Of a stretch of DNA of 64,000 nt, positions 29,189 through 38,648 are shown one piece after another. Where the stretch lies: positions 248,001 to 312,000 of the forward strand of contig NZ_CANMNP010000001.1 in NCBI RefSeq assembly GCF_947499295.1, written 5' to 3'. The translations under genes were made by a program, and so were the position numbers. The notes under the pieces were generated by a model that worked only from the letters and a program-made list of their open reading frames with translations, was not told the DNA's origin and searched no databases. Source of the stretch: an uncultured Roseibium sp. GTDB taxonomy: Bacteria; Pseudomonadota; Alphaproteobacteria; Rhizobiales; Stappiaceae. How positions within the stretch are numbered: position 1 is the stretch's first letter; each line of letters begins with the position of its first letter.

Positions 29189-29971
29189 TCACCAGCCACT
29201 AAAGCCACCATCAACGTTGACCATCTGCCCGGTCATGTAACGTGAATTGTCAGAAACAAGAAATGTCATTGCATCTGCAATTTCCTCAGGCTCTGCCATC
29301 CGATCAAGCATGATCAGCTTACCTACCCTGTTTTGAAACTCTTCTGAGTGATCATTGAACACCGCTCCGGGAGCGATAGTATTGACCGTGCAGTTCCGTT
29401 TTGCCCAATAGCCGGCCAACCAAATTGTCAACCCGTGAATTCCGGCCTTTGTAGCAGAATATGCGCTGAAGGACTTGAAAGGCATACCTTCGTAGATGTC
29501 ATGATGGGGCCCGTTCAGGGCATACATCGAAGCCACATTGATGAGTTTAGCGGGGTACTTACCCACAATGTCTATGTCCATCTGGCGCGCAACAAGAAAC
29601 GCCCCAGTCAGATTGACCTTCAACGTTTTTTCCCAAGTATCTAGCTTGGTGTTCGCAAAATCTGGAAAAGATTCCCCTCGCCCCATCAACAATTCGCCGG
29701 TAATGGCTGCATTGTTGATGACAACGTTTGGAAATAAACTCTTTTCTGCGAGTGACTTGAATATTCCCGCGACTTGTTCCTCACTGCCTACATCAAGCTC
29801 TACACAGTGAAAGCAGTCATGATCACCGTATCGGTCCATTAATCCATCAAAACGATCACCAAGTAGTTCAGAGGCGATAACATCCATGCCGTTCTCTAGA
29901 AACTTCTCAATGTAGACCGTCCCAAGAACGCCCCCAGAGCCGGTTAGAAAGACTGTTTTTTTATCACCCAT
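29189..29971 (-). CDS. SDR-family oxidoreductase (PtmA-like)
   Basis: 260 residues of the short-chain dehydrogenase family: cofactor loop TGSGGVLGTVY, NNAAITGE, catalytic Ser in NVASMYAL, and YSATK with catalytic Tyr/Lys, then VNTIAPGAVF. The closing MTGQMVNVDGGFSGW is standard. It overlaps the cytidylyltransferase gene by 8 bp, last in a three-gene operon (Gfo/Idh, cytidylyltransferase, SDR). The pairing of a cytidylyltransferase with an SDR resembles PtmB/PtmA of the Campylobacter flagellin nonulosonic acid genes, suggesting a role in sugar modification. Confidence 0.88.
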   Translation of the reverse strand: MGDKKTVFLTGSGGVLGTVYIEKFLENGMDVIASELLGDRFDGLMDRYGDHDCFHCVELDVGSEEQVAGIFKSLAEKSLFPNVVINNAAITGELLMGRGESFPDFANTKLDTWEKTLKVNLTGAFLVARQMDIDIVGKYPAKLINVASMYALNGPHHDIYEGMPFKSFSAYSATKAGIHGLTIWLAGYWAKRNCTVNTIAPGAVFNDHSEEFQNRVGKLIMLDRMAEPEEIADAMTFLVSDNSRYMTGQMVNVDGGFSGW

Positions 29972-30659
29972 TTAAGTATTCCTTCATCAACAGCTCAACC
30001 AGCTTAAAATCAAATTCTGAATCAATATCCACACAGCGTTCCGGAGGCATCTCATACGGGATGACGCGCCCTTCAAAAAGTGAAGAAGCAGCCCGTAAAT
30101 AGGCTGGTGAAACGACATAGGTCGAGGCAGCGTGTTCGTACACCAATGGAGCTTGTTGCCGTGCGACGACTTTTTCTGCCAACGGTTTGGATACTTGAAG
30201 TGAGCCGCCCGTATCGAGTTCGAGCAGATTGAAATAGGGATTTTTTCGAGCAACACAGCAAGACATGACCATATCGGGCATTTCCCGAAAAAATAGCTCT
30301 AATGCGTTGTCAATATCTTTTGGATCACGCAGTGGAGATGTGCAGTCCAAGTCGACAAATGCATCGGCCAAGCCAAGCAACTCTTCCGATTTTATTAGTG
30401 CATCCCGCCAGACATCCCATTTCGATGCATCGTCAGTTGCCAGATGAGCGGGGCGAAGTCCGATTTCCAACGCTCCTTTTCCAACTGCATATTCGTACAG
30501 CTCAGGATCATCCGTTGACACGGCAACCTGTTCGACACTTTCGTTTTGAAGGAGCTGTTCCAGAGACCAGTCGATCAAAGGTTTTCCGCAAAGAAAGCGA
30601 ACATTTTTCCCAGGTACTCCTTTAGAACCCATTCGCGCACCGATGTGGCCAAGTATCAT
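29964..30659 (-). CDS. Acylneuraminate cytidylyltransferase (CMP-nonulosonate synthetase)
   Basis: 231 residues. Activates a nonulosonic acid with CTP to the CMP-sugar donor. The nucleotide-binding N-terminus is ILGHIGARMGSKGVPGKN, corresponding to the family's PARGGSKGIPxKN. Also visible are the substrate segment VDLDCTSPLRDPKDID and the metal-binding Asp pair near the end (CVDIDSEFDF). The ATG at 30659 overlaps the stop of the Gfo/Idh gene (ATGA). It most resembles the PtmB/NeuA branch. With NeuB and NeuC on the other strand it completes an activation route. Confidence 0.9.
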   Translation of the reverse strand: MILGHIGARMGSKGVPGKNVRFLCGKPLIDWSLEQLLQNESVEQVAVSTDDPELYEYAVGKGALEIGLRPAHLATDDASKWDVWRDALIKSEELLGLADAFVDLDCTSPLRDPKDIDNALELFFREMPDMVMSCCVARKNPYFNLLELDTGGSLQVSKPLAEKVVARQQAPLVYEHAASTYVVSPAYLRAASSLFEGRVIPYEMPPERCVDIDSEFDFKLVELLMKEYLNG

Positions 30660-31612
30660 GTTAAGTCCGCCTCTATCTGGCCAACGAACCTTCGTTTCTC
30701 CCAAGCATCGGCTATTGCGTTGCAAGAATTTCGAACCAGGTCCATCCTCGGGAACAGCTTATTGAAAGGTGTGTCCTGCTCTTCAGCCAAACTTATGAAA
30801 TCTTTCATTAAACTGAGAAAGAGTGAGTTTCGTTCCTGGGGTAGTTTTTGTTCGCAATCTGGACCGTTGCCTGAAACTACAATGGCGTTTTTTTGAAAGT
30901 CGTAATCAAAGCGCTCATGCAGACCTTCAAAACTTCCACGCCTGATCAACTGCGGAGCAAGGTAGTCCATGTGAATTGTACAAAGTCCCAGTCTGGTGCC
31001 TTGTGCTGAAATTGAAGAGGCAACATCCACACCTCCAAAGGCAGGATGTTCGAGGCAAGAGACGCTCGTCACTCTAAGCTCAGGGTCCAAAATACAAGCC
31101 ATATCGATTTCATGACAAAGGTCCAATAGTACTCCGCCGCCTTCAGGATCTGACGCATAGCTTTCTGAAAAACTCCACTCCTTGCGCCATTGGTTTACAT
31201 TGTGGCCGATTGCCAAGGTGGACCGAAAGGGACCGGAAAGCTTGAAGCCCGCCATCTTTTGAACAATCGGATGGTAGCGCATCATGAAGCCGATCACGGA
31301 TCGCCGCTGTAACTCCATAGGTATAGAAAAGATCTGGCTCAGTTGATCCCTTGTGTACGCTAGTGGCTTCTCGATATAGAGTGGAACTTCATACTCAGCA
31401 CATCGCGAGATAAGCTCAAGGCGGATGCCTGTGCCCGAGGCTATAACCACCGCGATCCGGCCTTTTTTCTGCTTCAGCGTCGCATCAAACATACCAACAT
31501 CAAATTGACGCCAAGGAAGCAATTCTGCTTGCTTGCCAAGCACCTTTAGATTGTCGAAGTGTCTTCTTCCGATGGAGCCCGCGCCGACGACCAAATAGTT
31601 AAATTCCTTCAT
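30656..31612 (-). CDS. Gfo/Idh/MocA-family oxidoreductase
   Basis: 318 residues. The NAD(P)-binding Rossmann domain starts with YLVVGAGSIGRRHF, the conserved EKP is in LYIEKPLAYT, and the catalytic His region is LLDLCHEIDM. Such enzymes oxidise or reduce sugars and nucleotide sugars. GAGGATAAG precedes the ATG. It is first in the three-gene operon with the cytidylyltransferase and SDR, so a redox step on the nonulosonic acid or its precursor is likely. The exact substrate is unknown. Confidence 0.88.
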   Translation of the reverse strand: MKEFNYLVVGAGSIGRRHFDNLKVLGKQAELLPWRQFDVGMFDATLKQKKGRIAVVIASGTGIRLELISRCAEYEVPLYIEKPLAYTRDQLSQIFSIPMELQRRSVIGFMMRYHPIVQKMAGFKLSGPFRSTLAIGHNVNQWRKEWSFSESYASDPEGGGVLLDLCHEIDMACILDPELRVTSVSCLEHPAFGGVDVASSISAQGTRLGLCTIHMDYLAPQLIRRGSFEGLHERFDYDFQKNAIVVSGNGPDCEQKLPQERNSLFLSLMKDFISLAEEQDTPFNKLFPRMDLVRNSCNAIADAWEKRRFVGQIEADLT

Positions 31613-31923
31613 CTTATCCTCGTTCGATTCGGTCTGAGGCAGAATCGGTGCTTCATATCTAGATCATTTCATCAATGAAGCCTGGTTCGAAGCTGTGCAT
31701 TCAGTCGTGTCACAGATTTTTTCGTCAGAAATGCGAATGTGGAGCACCTGAATTCTGTGCTCAATCAGGTTCAAACCATTGTTTGCAGAAACAACTCGTC
31801 CAACCTGCAAGAAAACTGCGGATAGACAGGCGAAAACTTCTCCAAAACTGTTTTTGTTTTTACCGTACTGGTAAGCTCCTGACAGCAAACGATGTTTCGT
31901 AAAATTACGGACCAGTCTCCCAA
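31613..31923. promoter_or_regulatory. Divergent intergenic region (Gfo/Idh operon / TPR-GT)
   Basis: 311 bp separating the two arms of the nonulosonic acid locus, and AT-richer than the housekeeping flanks. It should contain both promoters. I see no clear operator palindrome or convincing ORF in it. Confidence 0.4.
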
Positions 31924-33786
31924 ATGGCATTAAAAACTGCTCCAAATCCGACACTTGAAAAGCTGCATCGCGCTCTGGCTTTCCAAAAAGCCGGCGACCT
32001 TGAGAAGGCGCAGCGCCTATACAAACAAGTTCTGAAAAAAGCTCCCAGTCATCCGGATGCAAATCACCTTCTTGGCGTGACCTACCGCCAGCTTGGGGAT
32101 CCCATGAAGGCGATCCAACAGATCCAGAAGGCGATCAACATCGCAAATGACCGGGGCCCCTTCTATGCCAACCTGGCACGAGCCATGTCAGACATTCCGA
32201 ATGCAGACAATGAAAGCATTCTTGCATTGACCAGGCGGGCGCTGGATCTTGACCCCACACTCGTTGACGCCTGGAACCTGCATGCAATCAGTCTTTCCAA
32301 GTGCAATATGGAAGAAGAAGCCGAACTCATCTTCCAGCGCCTTATTCAACGCCACCCTAATCATCCCGACGGTTACCGGAATTACGGCGTTATGCTGCGA
32401 GATGCTAAACAGCATGAGAAGGCAATAACGTTCTTTTCAAAGTGCATCTTGATGGATCCGGAAGGTGCGGAAGCCTACGTATTGCTTGCCAAGTCCCTGC
32501 AAGACAATGGAGAATACGACAAAGCTCGCGACTTTCTGGAAAAGACCTTGAAACGCTTTCCGGAAAACGATGAATTGCACCACGAGTTTGCAAAAACATG
32601 CTTTCGCGACGGGAACGCAATTGACGGCCTTGCCTCGGCCGAATTCGCCTCCTCTGTCGCTCCAAGGAATCCAGATCGACAAGTTACTCTCGGTGTCTGT
32701 CTGCTTGCGCACACTCGCCATAAAGATGCCATCGAAGCCTTCAGAAAAAGCATCGATTTGGTTGGCGGAAATCACCCAACAGCTGAATGGAACCTCAGCT
32801 TGGCATATCTTGGTGCCGGCAATTTGAAGAAAGGCTGGGAACACCACAGGGCACGTTTTTCGGCAGACAATCTCCCAGTAATTTGCCGCAAATTCAATAA
32901 ACCCGCTTGGGACGGTGAAAGCCTCAAAGGTAAAACCATCCTCGTCCATGCTGACCAAGGTGTCGGCGATGCGTTGCGAGCCTCCACTATCTTTTCCGAA
33001 GTCATTGCAGAAGCAGACAAAGTGATCATCGAGGGGTCTCAAAAACTTCTGGAACCCTTTGCTTACAGTTTTCCGGAAGCAGTTGTTCGACTGGCAAGCT
33101 TTGAAGCAGATACAATGGAAGCCACTATTGACGACTACGACTGCCACACCGCTATGGCGGATCTACAATGCTTCCTACGACCAACAATTGAATCGTTTAA
33201 CAAAGCAAGATTTCCTTGCCTCAAAGCGCGCCAGGGTCGTGTTCAGGAGTTGTATGGTCGTTTGCCGGAAGCTGACGATAAGCCAATCATCGGAATTTCT
33301 TGGAGGTCACGGAACCTGGGTTCAGCCAGGGTGCGCAACTACTTTTCAGTTATAGATTTCGCACCCATTCTGGAGACTGAAGGTTGTATTTTCTTAAATC
33401 TTCAGTATGCCAGCCTCGACAAGGAAATCCGTTATCTGGAGCACAAAGCCGACCGAGGCCAGTTCTTCCATTTCCCTGACGTTGACCAGTTCAACAACCT
33501 TATGGACGCTGGAGCTATGACTGAGCTTTGCGATCTTGTGATTACAGCTCCCACCAGCGTGTCGGATATGGCAGCACTCCACAATGTGCCTTGCTGGAGC
33601 TTCGGAGACCCGCAAGCCCATTTCAAACTAGGACAGGAAATTTCTCCTTGGTACCCATCGATGCACCACACGGTAATAACGCCGGAGCAAACTGTGGTTG
33701 ACCTCGTACCAGAGATTGTCGACCGATTGGAAATTTGGAAAAAGGACTTTTCACCTGAACCACGGCTGAAGCGCATTGGATTGTGA
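31924..33786 (+). CDS. TPR-glycosyltransferase fusion (FlmG-like architecture)
   Basis: 620 residues. The first ~300 are tetratricopeptide repeats (for example LYKQVLKKAPSHPDANHLLG and CILMDPEGAEAYVLLAKSL). The remainder is a GT-B-like domain of the GT9/GT41-related type: KTILVHADQGVGDALRAS, PIIGISWRSRNLGSARVRN, and a nucleotide-sugar region CDLVITAPTSVSDMAALHNV. No membrane segment, so cytoplasmic. In Caulobacter, FlmG has TPRs plus such a domain and transfers a nonulosonic acid to flagellin. Immediate neighbours neuB and neuC support the same type of role here. Acceptor identity is inference. Confidence 0.82.
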   Translation: MALKTAPNPTLEKLHRALAFQKAGDLEKAQRLYKQVLKKAPSHPDANHLLGVTYRQLGDPMKAIQQIQKAINIANDRGPFYANLARAMSDIPNADNESILALTRRALDLDPTLVDAWNLHAISLSKCNMEEEAELIFQRLIQRHPNHPDGYRNYGVMLRDAKQHEKAITFFSKCILMDPEGAEAYVLLAKSLQDNGEYDKARDFLEKTLKRFPENDELHHEFAKTCFRDGNAIDGLASAEFASSVAPRNPDRQVTLGVCLLAHTRHKDAIEAFRKSIDLVGGNHPTAEWNLSLAYLGAGNLKKGWEHHRARFSADNLPVICRKFNKPAWDGESLKGKTILVHADQGVGDALRASTIFSEVIAEADKVIIEGSQKLLEPFAYSFPEAVVRLASFEADTMEATIDDYDCHTAMADLQCFLRPTIESFNKARFPCLKARQGRVQELYGRLPEADDKPIIGISWRSRNLGSARVRNYFSVIDFAPILETEGCIFLNLQYASLDKEIRYLEHKADRGQFFHFPDVDQFNNLMDAGAMTELCDLVITAPTSVSDMAALHNVPCWSFGDPQAHFKLGQEISPWYPSMHHTVITPEQTVVDLVPEIVDRLEIWKKDFSPEPRLKRIGL

Positions 33787-33899
33787 CAATTAGGATGCCC
33801 CCTGTTCAAGCCGCTACTTTTCCAGGCAGCCTCCTTTTGGCGCTCATTTACAGGACACACGCAACATTGCCGAGCCGGTGGTACTAAGGGATTATACAG

Positions 33900-34931
33900 A
33901 TGCGCATTGCCAATCGTGAAATAGGCCCGGAACAGCCACCTCTTGTGATTGCCGAGATCGGAATAAATCACGGGGGAAGCCTCGATGTCGCCAAGTCCAT
34001 GGTCGAAGCAGCGTCACGCAGCGGCTGCGAGATGATCAAACACCAAACCCATTTTGTCGAAGACGAAATGACAGACGAAGCAAAGTCGATCTTTCCGCCC
34101 AACGCGGATGTTTCAATCTACGATGTAATGCGCCAATGCGCCTTGCCGCCAGAAGCTGAGAAAGAGCTCAAGCAGTTTACCGAAGACCTTGGACTGATTT
34201 ATATTTCCACCCCCTTCTCGCGTGCAGCCGCAGATTTTCTTGCCTCAATTGACGTACCCGGTTTTAAGATCGGAAGCGGTGAATGCGATCACCTGCCCTT
34301 GATCAGACACATTGCCCGCTTCGGTAAGCCGGTCATCATGTCAACAGGAATGCAGACATTGGAGAGCATTCGTCCGTCCGTTGAAGTATTGGAAAAGTCG
34401 GGGAATTCTTTCGCTCTGTTAGAGTGCACTAACCTTTATCCCTCTCCTCCTGAAATCGTTTCGCTGCAAGGCGTCCGTGAACTACAAGCTGCGTTTCCTG
34501 AGGCCGTCATAGGGTTCTCCGACCATAGCATCGGCCCGGAAATGGCGCTTGCGTCCGTTGCGCTTGGTGCATGTATCCTTGAGCGGCACTTTACAGACAC
34601 GAGGTATCGGATAGGCCCGGATATTTCTTGCTCGATGGACCCTTCCGAGCTGCGTCATCTGATTGATCGCTCTCGCGAAATTCATACCGCTCTCCACAAC
34701 AGAAAGCAAAGAACCACACCGGAAGAAGATGTTTATCGGTTTGCCCGCGGTTCTGTGGTTGCCGACCGTGACCTGAAGGCAGGCCACATTATCGCCGAAC
34801 AAGACATCTGGGCGCGGCGCCCTGGCAATGGTGAAATTCCTGTCCAAGACTTTGAAAAGGTGATCGGCAGGTCTTTGAAACGGTCTGCAAAGCGGAACGA
34901 TCAGTTACGCTGGGACGATCTGGAAACGTAA
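33900..34931 (+). CDS. neuB: N-acetylneuraminate-type synthase NeuB (copy 1)
   Basis: 343 residues. Condenses phosphoenolpyruvate with an N-acetylmannosamine-type sugar to a nine-carbon acid. The TIM-barrel part has VIAEIGINHGG, IKHQTHFVEDEMTDEAK, YISTPFSRAAADF, FKIGSGECDH and LERHFTD. The C-terminal ~60 residues are the SAF (antifreeze-like) domain, with SVVADRDLKAGHI and WARRPGNGEIP. The IKHQTH stretch matches sialic acid synthases rather than the KFQTF of many legionaminic/pseudaminic synthases, so Neu5Ac or a close relative is favoured. It is 13 bp upstream of neuC. Confidence 0.93.
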   Translation: MRIANREIGPEQPPLVIAEIGINHGGSLDVAKSMVEAASRSGCEMIKHQTHFVEDEMTDEAKSIFPPNADVSIYDVMRQCALPPEAEKELKQFTEDLGLIYISTPFSRAAADFLASIDVPGFKIGSGECDHLPLIRHIARFGKPVIMSTGMQTLESIRPSVEVLEKSGNSFALLECTNLYPSPPEIVSLQGVRELQAAFPEAVIGFSDHSIGPEMALASVALGACILERHFTDTRYRIGPDISCSMDPSELRHLIDRSREIHTALHNRKQRTTPEEDVYRFARGSVVADRDLKAGHIIAEQDIWARRPGNGEIPVQDFEKVIGRSLKRSAKRNDQLRWDDLET

Positions 34932-34944
34932 GGCGGAGGTCTGC

Positions 34945-36066
34945 ATGGAACGCAATCTTCTGTTTCTTACCGGTACACGCGCCGATTTTGGAAAGCTGGA
35001 ACCCCTCGCGGTGGCCGCAAGAGACGCCGGTCACAATGTGACATTCTTTGTAACAGGTATGCATATGCTGGAGCGGTACGGGGCGACCCGTATCGAAGTT
35101 GAAAGGGTTCAAGGTGTTCGCAGGCAGGAATACATCAACCAACGTATCGGCGACTCTCAAGACATTATTCTTTCCAAGACAATTATCGGACTTTCAGACT
35201 GGTTGCACGAAAACCCCACAGACCTGACCATTATTCACGGAGACAGAATAGAGGCTCTGGCTGGTGCGCTTGTTTGCGCGACAAACTACATCAGATGTGC
35301 GCACATTGAAGGTGGCGAAGTTTCCGGAACAATCGATGAGATTTATCGCCACTGCAATACCAAACTCTGCACCTATCATTTCGTGAGTTCGCAAGACGCG
35401 CGCGAGCGCGTCATTACGCTTGGCGAAGATCCCAAGACCGTGTTCACCATAGGCTCTCCAGAACTGGACATTCACTTGCACGGCAACGGCATCCCAATAG
35501 CCGAAGTTAGAAAACGGTACGAGATTGAATTCGAGAATTACGGGATTGCAGTCTTTCACCCAGTGACCTCAGAACGCGATACGATTGGTGCACAGGCGCG
35601 AAAGTTATTTGAAAATCTGACGGCGAGTGGTCGGCAATTCGTCGTCATCATGCCTAACAACGATCCTGGTAGCGAAGAAATCTTCCGCGAGATCGACAAG
35701 TTGCCGAGTGAACGTTTTCGCTGTTTGCCGAGCATGCGGTTTTCCTATTTCTCCTCCCTGATGAAACACGCGAGTGTGATGGTTGGAAATTCTAGTGCCG
35801 GGGTTAGAGAAGCACCCTTTCTAGGACTTCCCAGCCTCAACGTGGGCTCCCGGCAGCATCTAAGGTCAAGGTCCAAGACGATTACGGACGTAACCGCTTT
35901 TGATTGCGACGTTATCAGGGACTTTTTGGCCGAAAAATGGGGAAAACGCCACGATGCAGATCCTTCTTTTGGCACCGGAAACGCAGCAATGCGATTTGTC
36001 GAAGTTCTTGAAAACGTTGACTTCTGGAACGTTAGTCAGCAGAAGTATTTTTTCCAGACAACCTGA
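34945..36066 (+). CDS. neuC: UDP-N-acetylglucosamine 2-epimerase (hydrolysing), NeuC
   Basis: 373 residues. Converts UDP-GlcNAc (or a derivative) to the free 2-epimer and UDP, giving NeuB its substrate. Motifs: FLTGTRADFGKLEPL, IIHGDRIEALAGAL, AHIEGGEVSGTIDE, FTIGSPELDIH and GNSSAGVREAPFLG. GGAGG lies five bases upstream of the ATG. The close match to sialic acid NeuC in the HIEGGEVSGTIDE region supports a sialic-type pathway, although LegG is homologous. It is last in the plus-strand set and faces the GNAT-like gene tail to tail. Confidence 0.93.
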   Translation: MERNLLFLTGTRADFGKLEPLAVAARDAGHNVTFFVTGMHMLERYGATRIEVERVQGVRRQEYINQRIGDSQDIILSKTIIGLSDWLHENPTDLTIIHGDRIEALAGALVCATNYIRCAHIEGGEVSGTIDEIYRHCNTKLCTYHFVSSQDARERVITLGEDPKTVFTIGSPELDIHLHGNGIPIAEVRKRYEIEFENYGIAVFHPVTSERDTIGAQARKLFENLTASGRQFVVIMPNNDPGSEEIFREIDKLPSERFRCLPSMRFSYFSSLMKHASVMVGNSSAGVREAPFLGLPSLNVGSRQHLRSRSKTITDVTAFDCDVIRDFLAEKWGKRHDADPSFGTGNAAMRFVEVLENVDFWNVSQQKYFFQTT

Positions 36067-36103
36067 GCCTTAACAAACAAAGCTCGGGCGTGTTCAATTT
36101 GAC

Positions 36104-37138
36104 TTACGTTTGGCAATAATTGACCTCAACCGACTTTTCCCAGTCTACGATCTGTCGCGGAACAAGCTGATCTCCGGCACCTTTAAACAACACGACCGGT
36201 TCCCCCGAGAGATCAGAGTTGTTTAGCCTTACTCCAAAATGGACTCTTGAATTCACGGATTGAAAGGGGAAAAAATTGTTCGGGACAATCGTCTCGTTCT
36301 GATTGCAGTCTAAGGACTCAAATCCAGCTCGTTCGAATACAGCCACATCAATCCCGGCAACCATGATATCGACATGCCGACAGTGTTCAGCGAGAGCTTT
36401 TCGTTGAAGATATTTGAGAACAGCGTCAAATTTCTCAAGCTTACCAAAATAATCATAGAGGCGCAGAATTCGGCCTATCGGAGTTTCATACGATGCGGTG
36501 ACAAAAACAAAAACTTCGTTGTTGCAAACTCCCTCGAATACTTCAAAGGTTTGAGACAAATTGTCTACATAACTCTTTTTCAAGAACCAGAAGTCTTTGC
36601 GTGGAAGAAAGTCGGAAACTGGAAAACGCCCTCTCAATTCTGACAGGTTTTCATTGGTGGAAATCAATCGAACGGAGAAATCGAAACCGACATCCTTAGA
36701 CCTTAAATGTGTCGACTTCACAGGTTGCCAATAAAACTGACTAAAATGCTCGCATCGATGCTTCACCCGCCGGTAGAATGGCAAGAGCCGCTCTATTATT
36801 CCGGCAGTGAAATACCCTTCGGGCGCAACATCCTCAAGAAATGATTTCATGAAAGCCTGACCGACGAACGGAAGACCATCCATAGGCTTAAACAAAAACA
36901 GACAGCCCGCAGCGTCCGTTTTTTGGCGGTTGTAGTAGAGAAATGGCCATACGCCAATTAGCTCATCGTTTTTGAACGCCGCGTAGATGTTCAGATGCTC
37001 GCCATCTTCATAGAAATGGCGCGCCATTTGCGGATGCATTACATAGGAATGCGTTTCTCCATAGTTATCACGAACGAAATCTACAAATCGCGATAGTTCA
37101 CTCACAAGGAGTAGCCGATGACTTAGACTGCGTTGCAT
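36104..37138 (-). CDS. GNAT-like acyltransferase
   Basis: 344 residues. The ATG at 37138 is chosen because the longer frame only overlaps the ligase gene. Segments such as YAAFKNDELIGVWPFLYYN and FVFVTASYETPIGRILRLYD suggest a double GNAT (FemAB-like) acetyltransferase fold, but the family call is weak. It is last in the eight-gene minus-strand operon, 35 bp after the AMP-forming ligase. From this position it could transfer an acyl group prepared by the operon to an amino sugar. This is inference; no acyl-CoA pocket motif is clearly seen. Confidence 0.6.
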   Translation of the reverse strand: MQRSLSHRLLLVSELSRFVDFVRDNYGETHSYVMHPQMARHFYEDGEHLNIYAAFKNDELIGVWPFLYYNRQKTDAAGCLFLFKPMDGLPFVGQAFMKSFLEDVAPEGYFTAGIIERLLPFYRRVKHRCEHFSQFYWQPVKSTHLRSKDVGFDFSVRLISTNENLSELRGRFPVSDFLPRKDFWFLKKSYVDNLSQTFEVFEGVCNNEVFVFVTASYETPIGRILRLYDYFGKLEKFDAVLKYLQRKALAEHCRHVDIMVAGIDVAVFERAGFESLDCNQNETIVPNNFFPFQSVNSRVHFGVRLNNSDLSGEPVVLFKGAGDQLVPRQIVDWEKSVEVNYCQT

Positions 37139-37173
37139 CTGAGATACATTCCTCGTAAACTTGGCACCTCTAC

Positions 37174-38643
37174 TTAAATTTCCGTCGCCAATGAAGATCG
37201 ATAAAGCACATCCAAATGATGATAACTTACTTTTCCGCTCTCTGTTCGCGGAACCCTTCCCAGTCGGTGAAAACTGAAGTCTTTCATTTGAAATTTCAGG
37301 TTTAAAGCAAGAAAACGGGCTAACACTTCTGTATCTTGATCTTCCGAATAGAACACCACGACTTTCTCGTCGCATGAGATGCAAATGAATTGACCTGGCC
37401 ACTCAGCATTAAGTAACGCTTCGATATCGTCTAGCGAAACGCTATGACCATAGAGTTTGACCATTCGTTTTTTACGGCCGGTGACAAAGACAAAACCATC
37501 GTCGTCCACAAATCCCGTATCACCGGTCAACAGCTCTCCGCACCAGGTATCGCCGAGAACAAGATCATCAGCTCCTTCCGCATACCCCATGCAGACATTT
37601 CGTCCTCGATAAACAATTTCACCCAGGACATTATTCTTAGACTTGACTGTTTTTTCGGATTGGATTCGTATTTCTCCACCTTTAAGCGGACGGCCAGCGC
37701 TTTGACCTTTTTCCGGGTGTTCGTTTAGGCAAAAACAGCTGATACGGGTTGTGGCTTCCGCCTGACCGTACATTATGTAGAACTTCTTTTTTGCCTCCTC
37801 ACACCAGCTCGAAAAATAAGCGCTCAATTCTGGTGAAAGTTTTCCGCCGGCTTGAGCAAGTACACGCAAGTGATGCAAATCCTGTCGGTGTATTTTCAGC
37901 TTCTTCAACATTTCGAATGTAAAAGGAACACCGTAAAGAATTCCAACTTCACCTTCCCGCATTCTTAACCAGAAATCTTTTTGCATGATCGAACGAGACG
38001 TTAAGTGGATCGTCGACCCAACAGATAAATGGGTATGCAAAACGGACATGCCGAAAGTGTAGTTCAAGGCCAATGTCGTGATTGTCGATAGGTTATCATC
38101 AAGGTGGAGACTATCGGTGATTGCACTCGTATTGACCGACAAATTGTCCAGTGTCTGACGCACCAGTTTCTTGCTGCCTGTTGATCCGGAAGTCGTTGCC
38201 AGAAGCGCCAAATCAGAGTGTAGATCCAACGTGACAGTCTCGCAGCTGACCAAAAGATCATAGTCGTTCAGAGACGCTGCCAGCTTGAAGCCGGGAACGC
38301 TAATTGCTAGCGTTCGCGGCTTCCATAGATAGCGTGGCCGGTACTCACCAATGTAACCGACTATGAAAGAGGGGTCGATCTGTGCCCCTAGCATGATGGG
38401 CACTATACCGGTGTTCAGAAAAGCGAGATAGCCTGCAATGAAAGCGACGCTGTTTTCGCAAATGCATATTGCAAGGGTTTTCTGGACTTCCAGGTTTTTT
38501 GAAAACTCATCCACTGTACTGACGAGTTCGGAATACCTATAGCGGTCGCCATCATCTGTTTGAAACGCGACATTTTCGGCAAACCGGTCAATGCCGAATA
38601 TCATTTCGCCGTCCCTTTTGTGAAAGACCCGATCAGAGCTCAC
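37174..38643 (-). CDS. AMP-forming acyl-CoA/ACP ligase
   Basis: 489 residues of the ANL superfamily. Visible core motifs: LATTSGSTGSKKLVR (P-loop), MYGQAEATTR (A5), LLTGDTGFVDDDGF (A7), VTGRKKRMVKLYGHSV (A8) and ESGKV with the catalytic Lys at the C-terminus (A10). It activates a carboxylic acid as the adenylate and passes it to CoA or a carrier protein. The GTG start lies five bases past the stop of the upstream neuB-like gene. An ACP gene in the same operon is a natural acceptor. Substrate unknown. Confidence 0.85.
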   Translation of the reverse strand: MSSDRVFHKRDGEMIFGIDRFAENVAFQTDDGDRYRYSELVSTVDEFSKNLEVQKTLAICICENSVAFIAGYLAFLNTGIVPIMLGAQIDPSFIVGYIGEYRPRYLWKPRTLAISVPGFKLAASLNDYDLLVSCETVTLDLHSDLALLATTSGSTGSKKLVRQTLDNLSVNTSAITDSLHLDDNLSTITTLALNYTFGMSVLHTHLSVGSTIHLTSRSIMQKDFWLRMREGEVGILYGVPFTFEMLKKLKIHRQDLHHLRVLAQAGGKLSPELSAYFSSWCEEAKKKFYIMYGQAEATTRISCFCLNEHPEKGQSAGRPLKGGEIRIQSEKTVKSKNNVLGEIVYRGRNVCMGYAEGADDLVLGDTWCGELLTGDTGFVDDDGFVFVTGRKKRMVKLYGHSVSLDDIEALLNAEWPGQFICISCDEKVVVFYSEDQDTEVLARFLALNLKFQMKDFSFHRLGRVPRTESGKVSYHHLDVLYRSSLATEI

Positions 38644-38648
38644 ATTGA

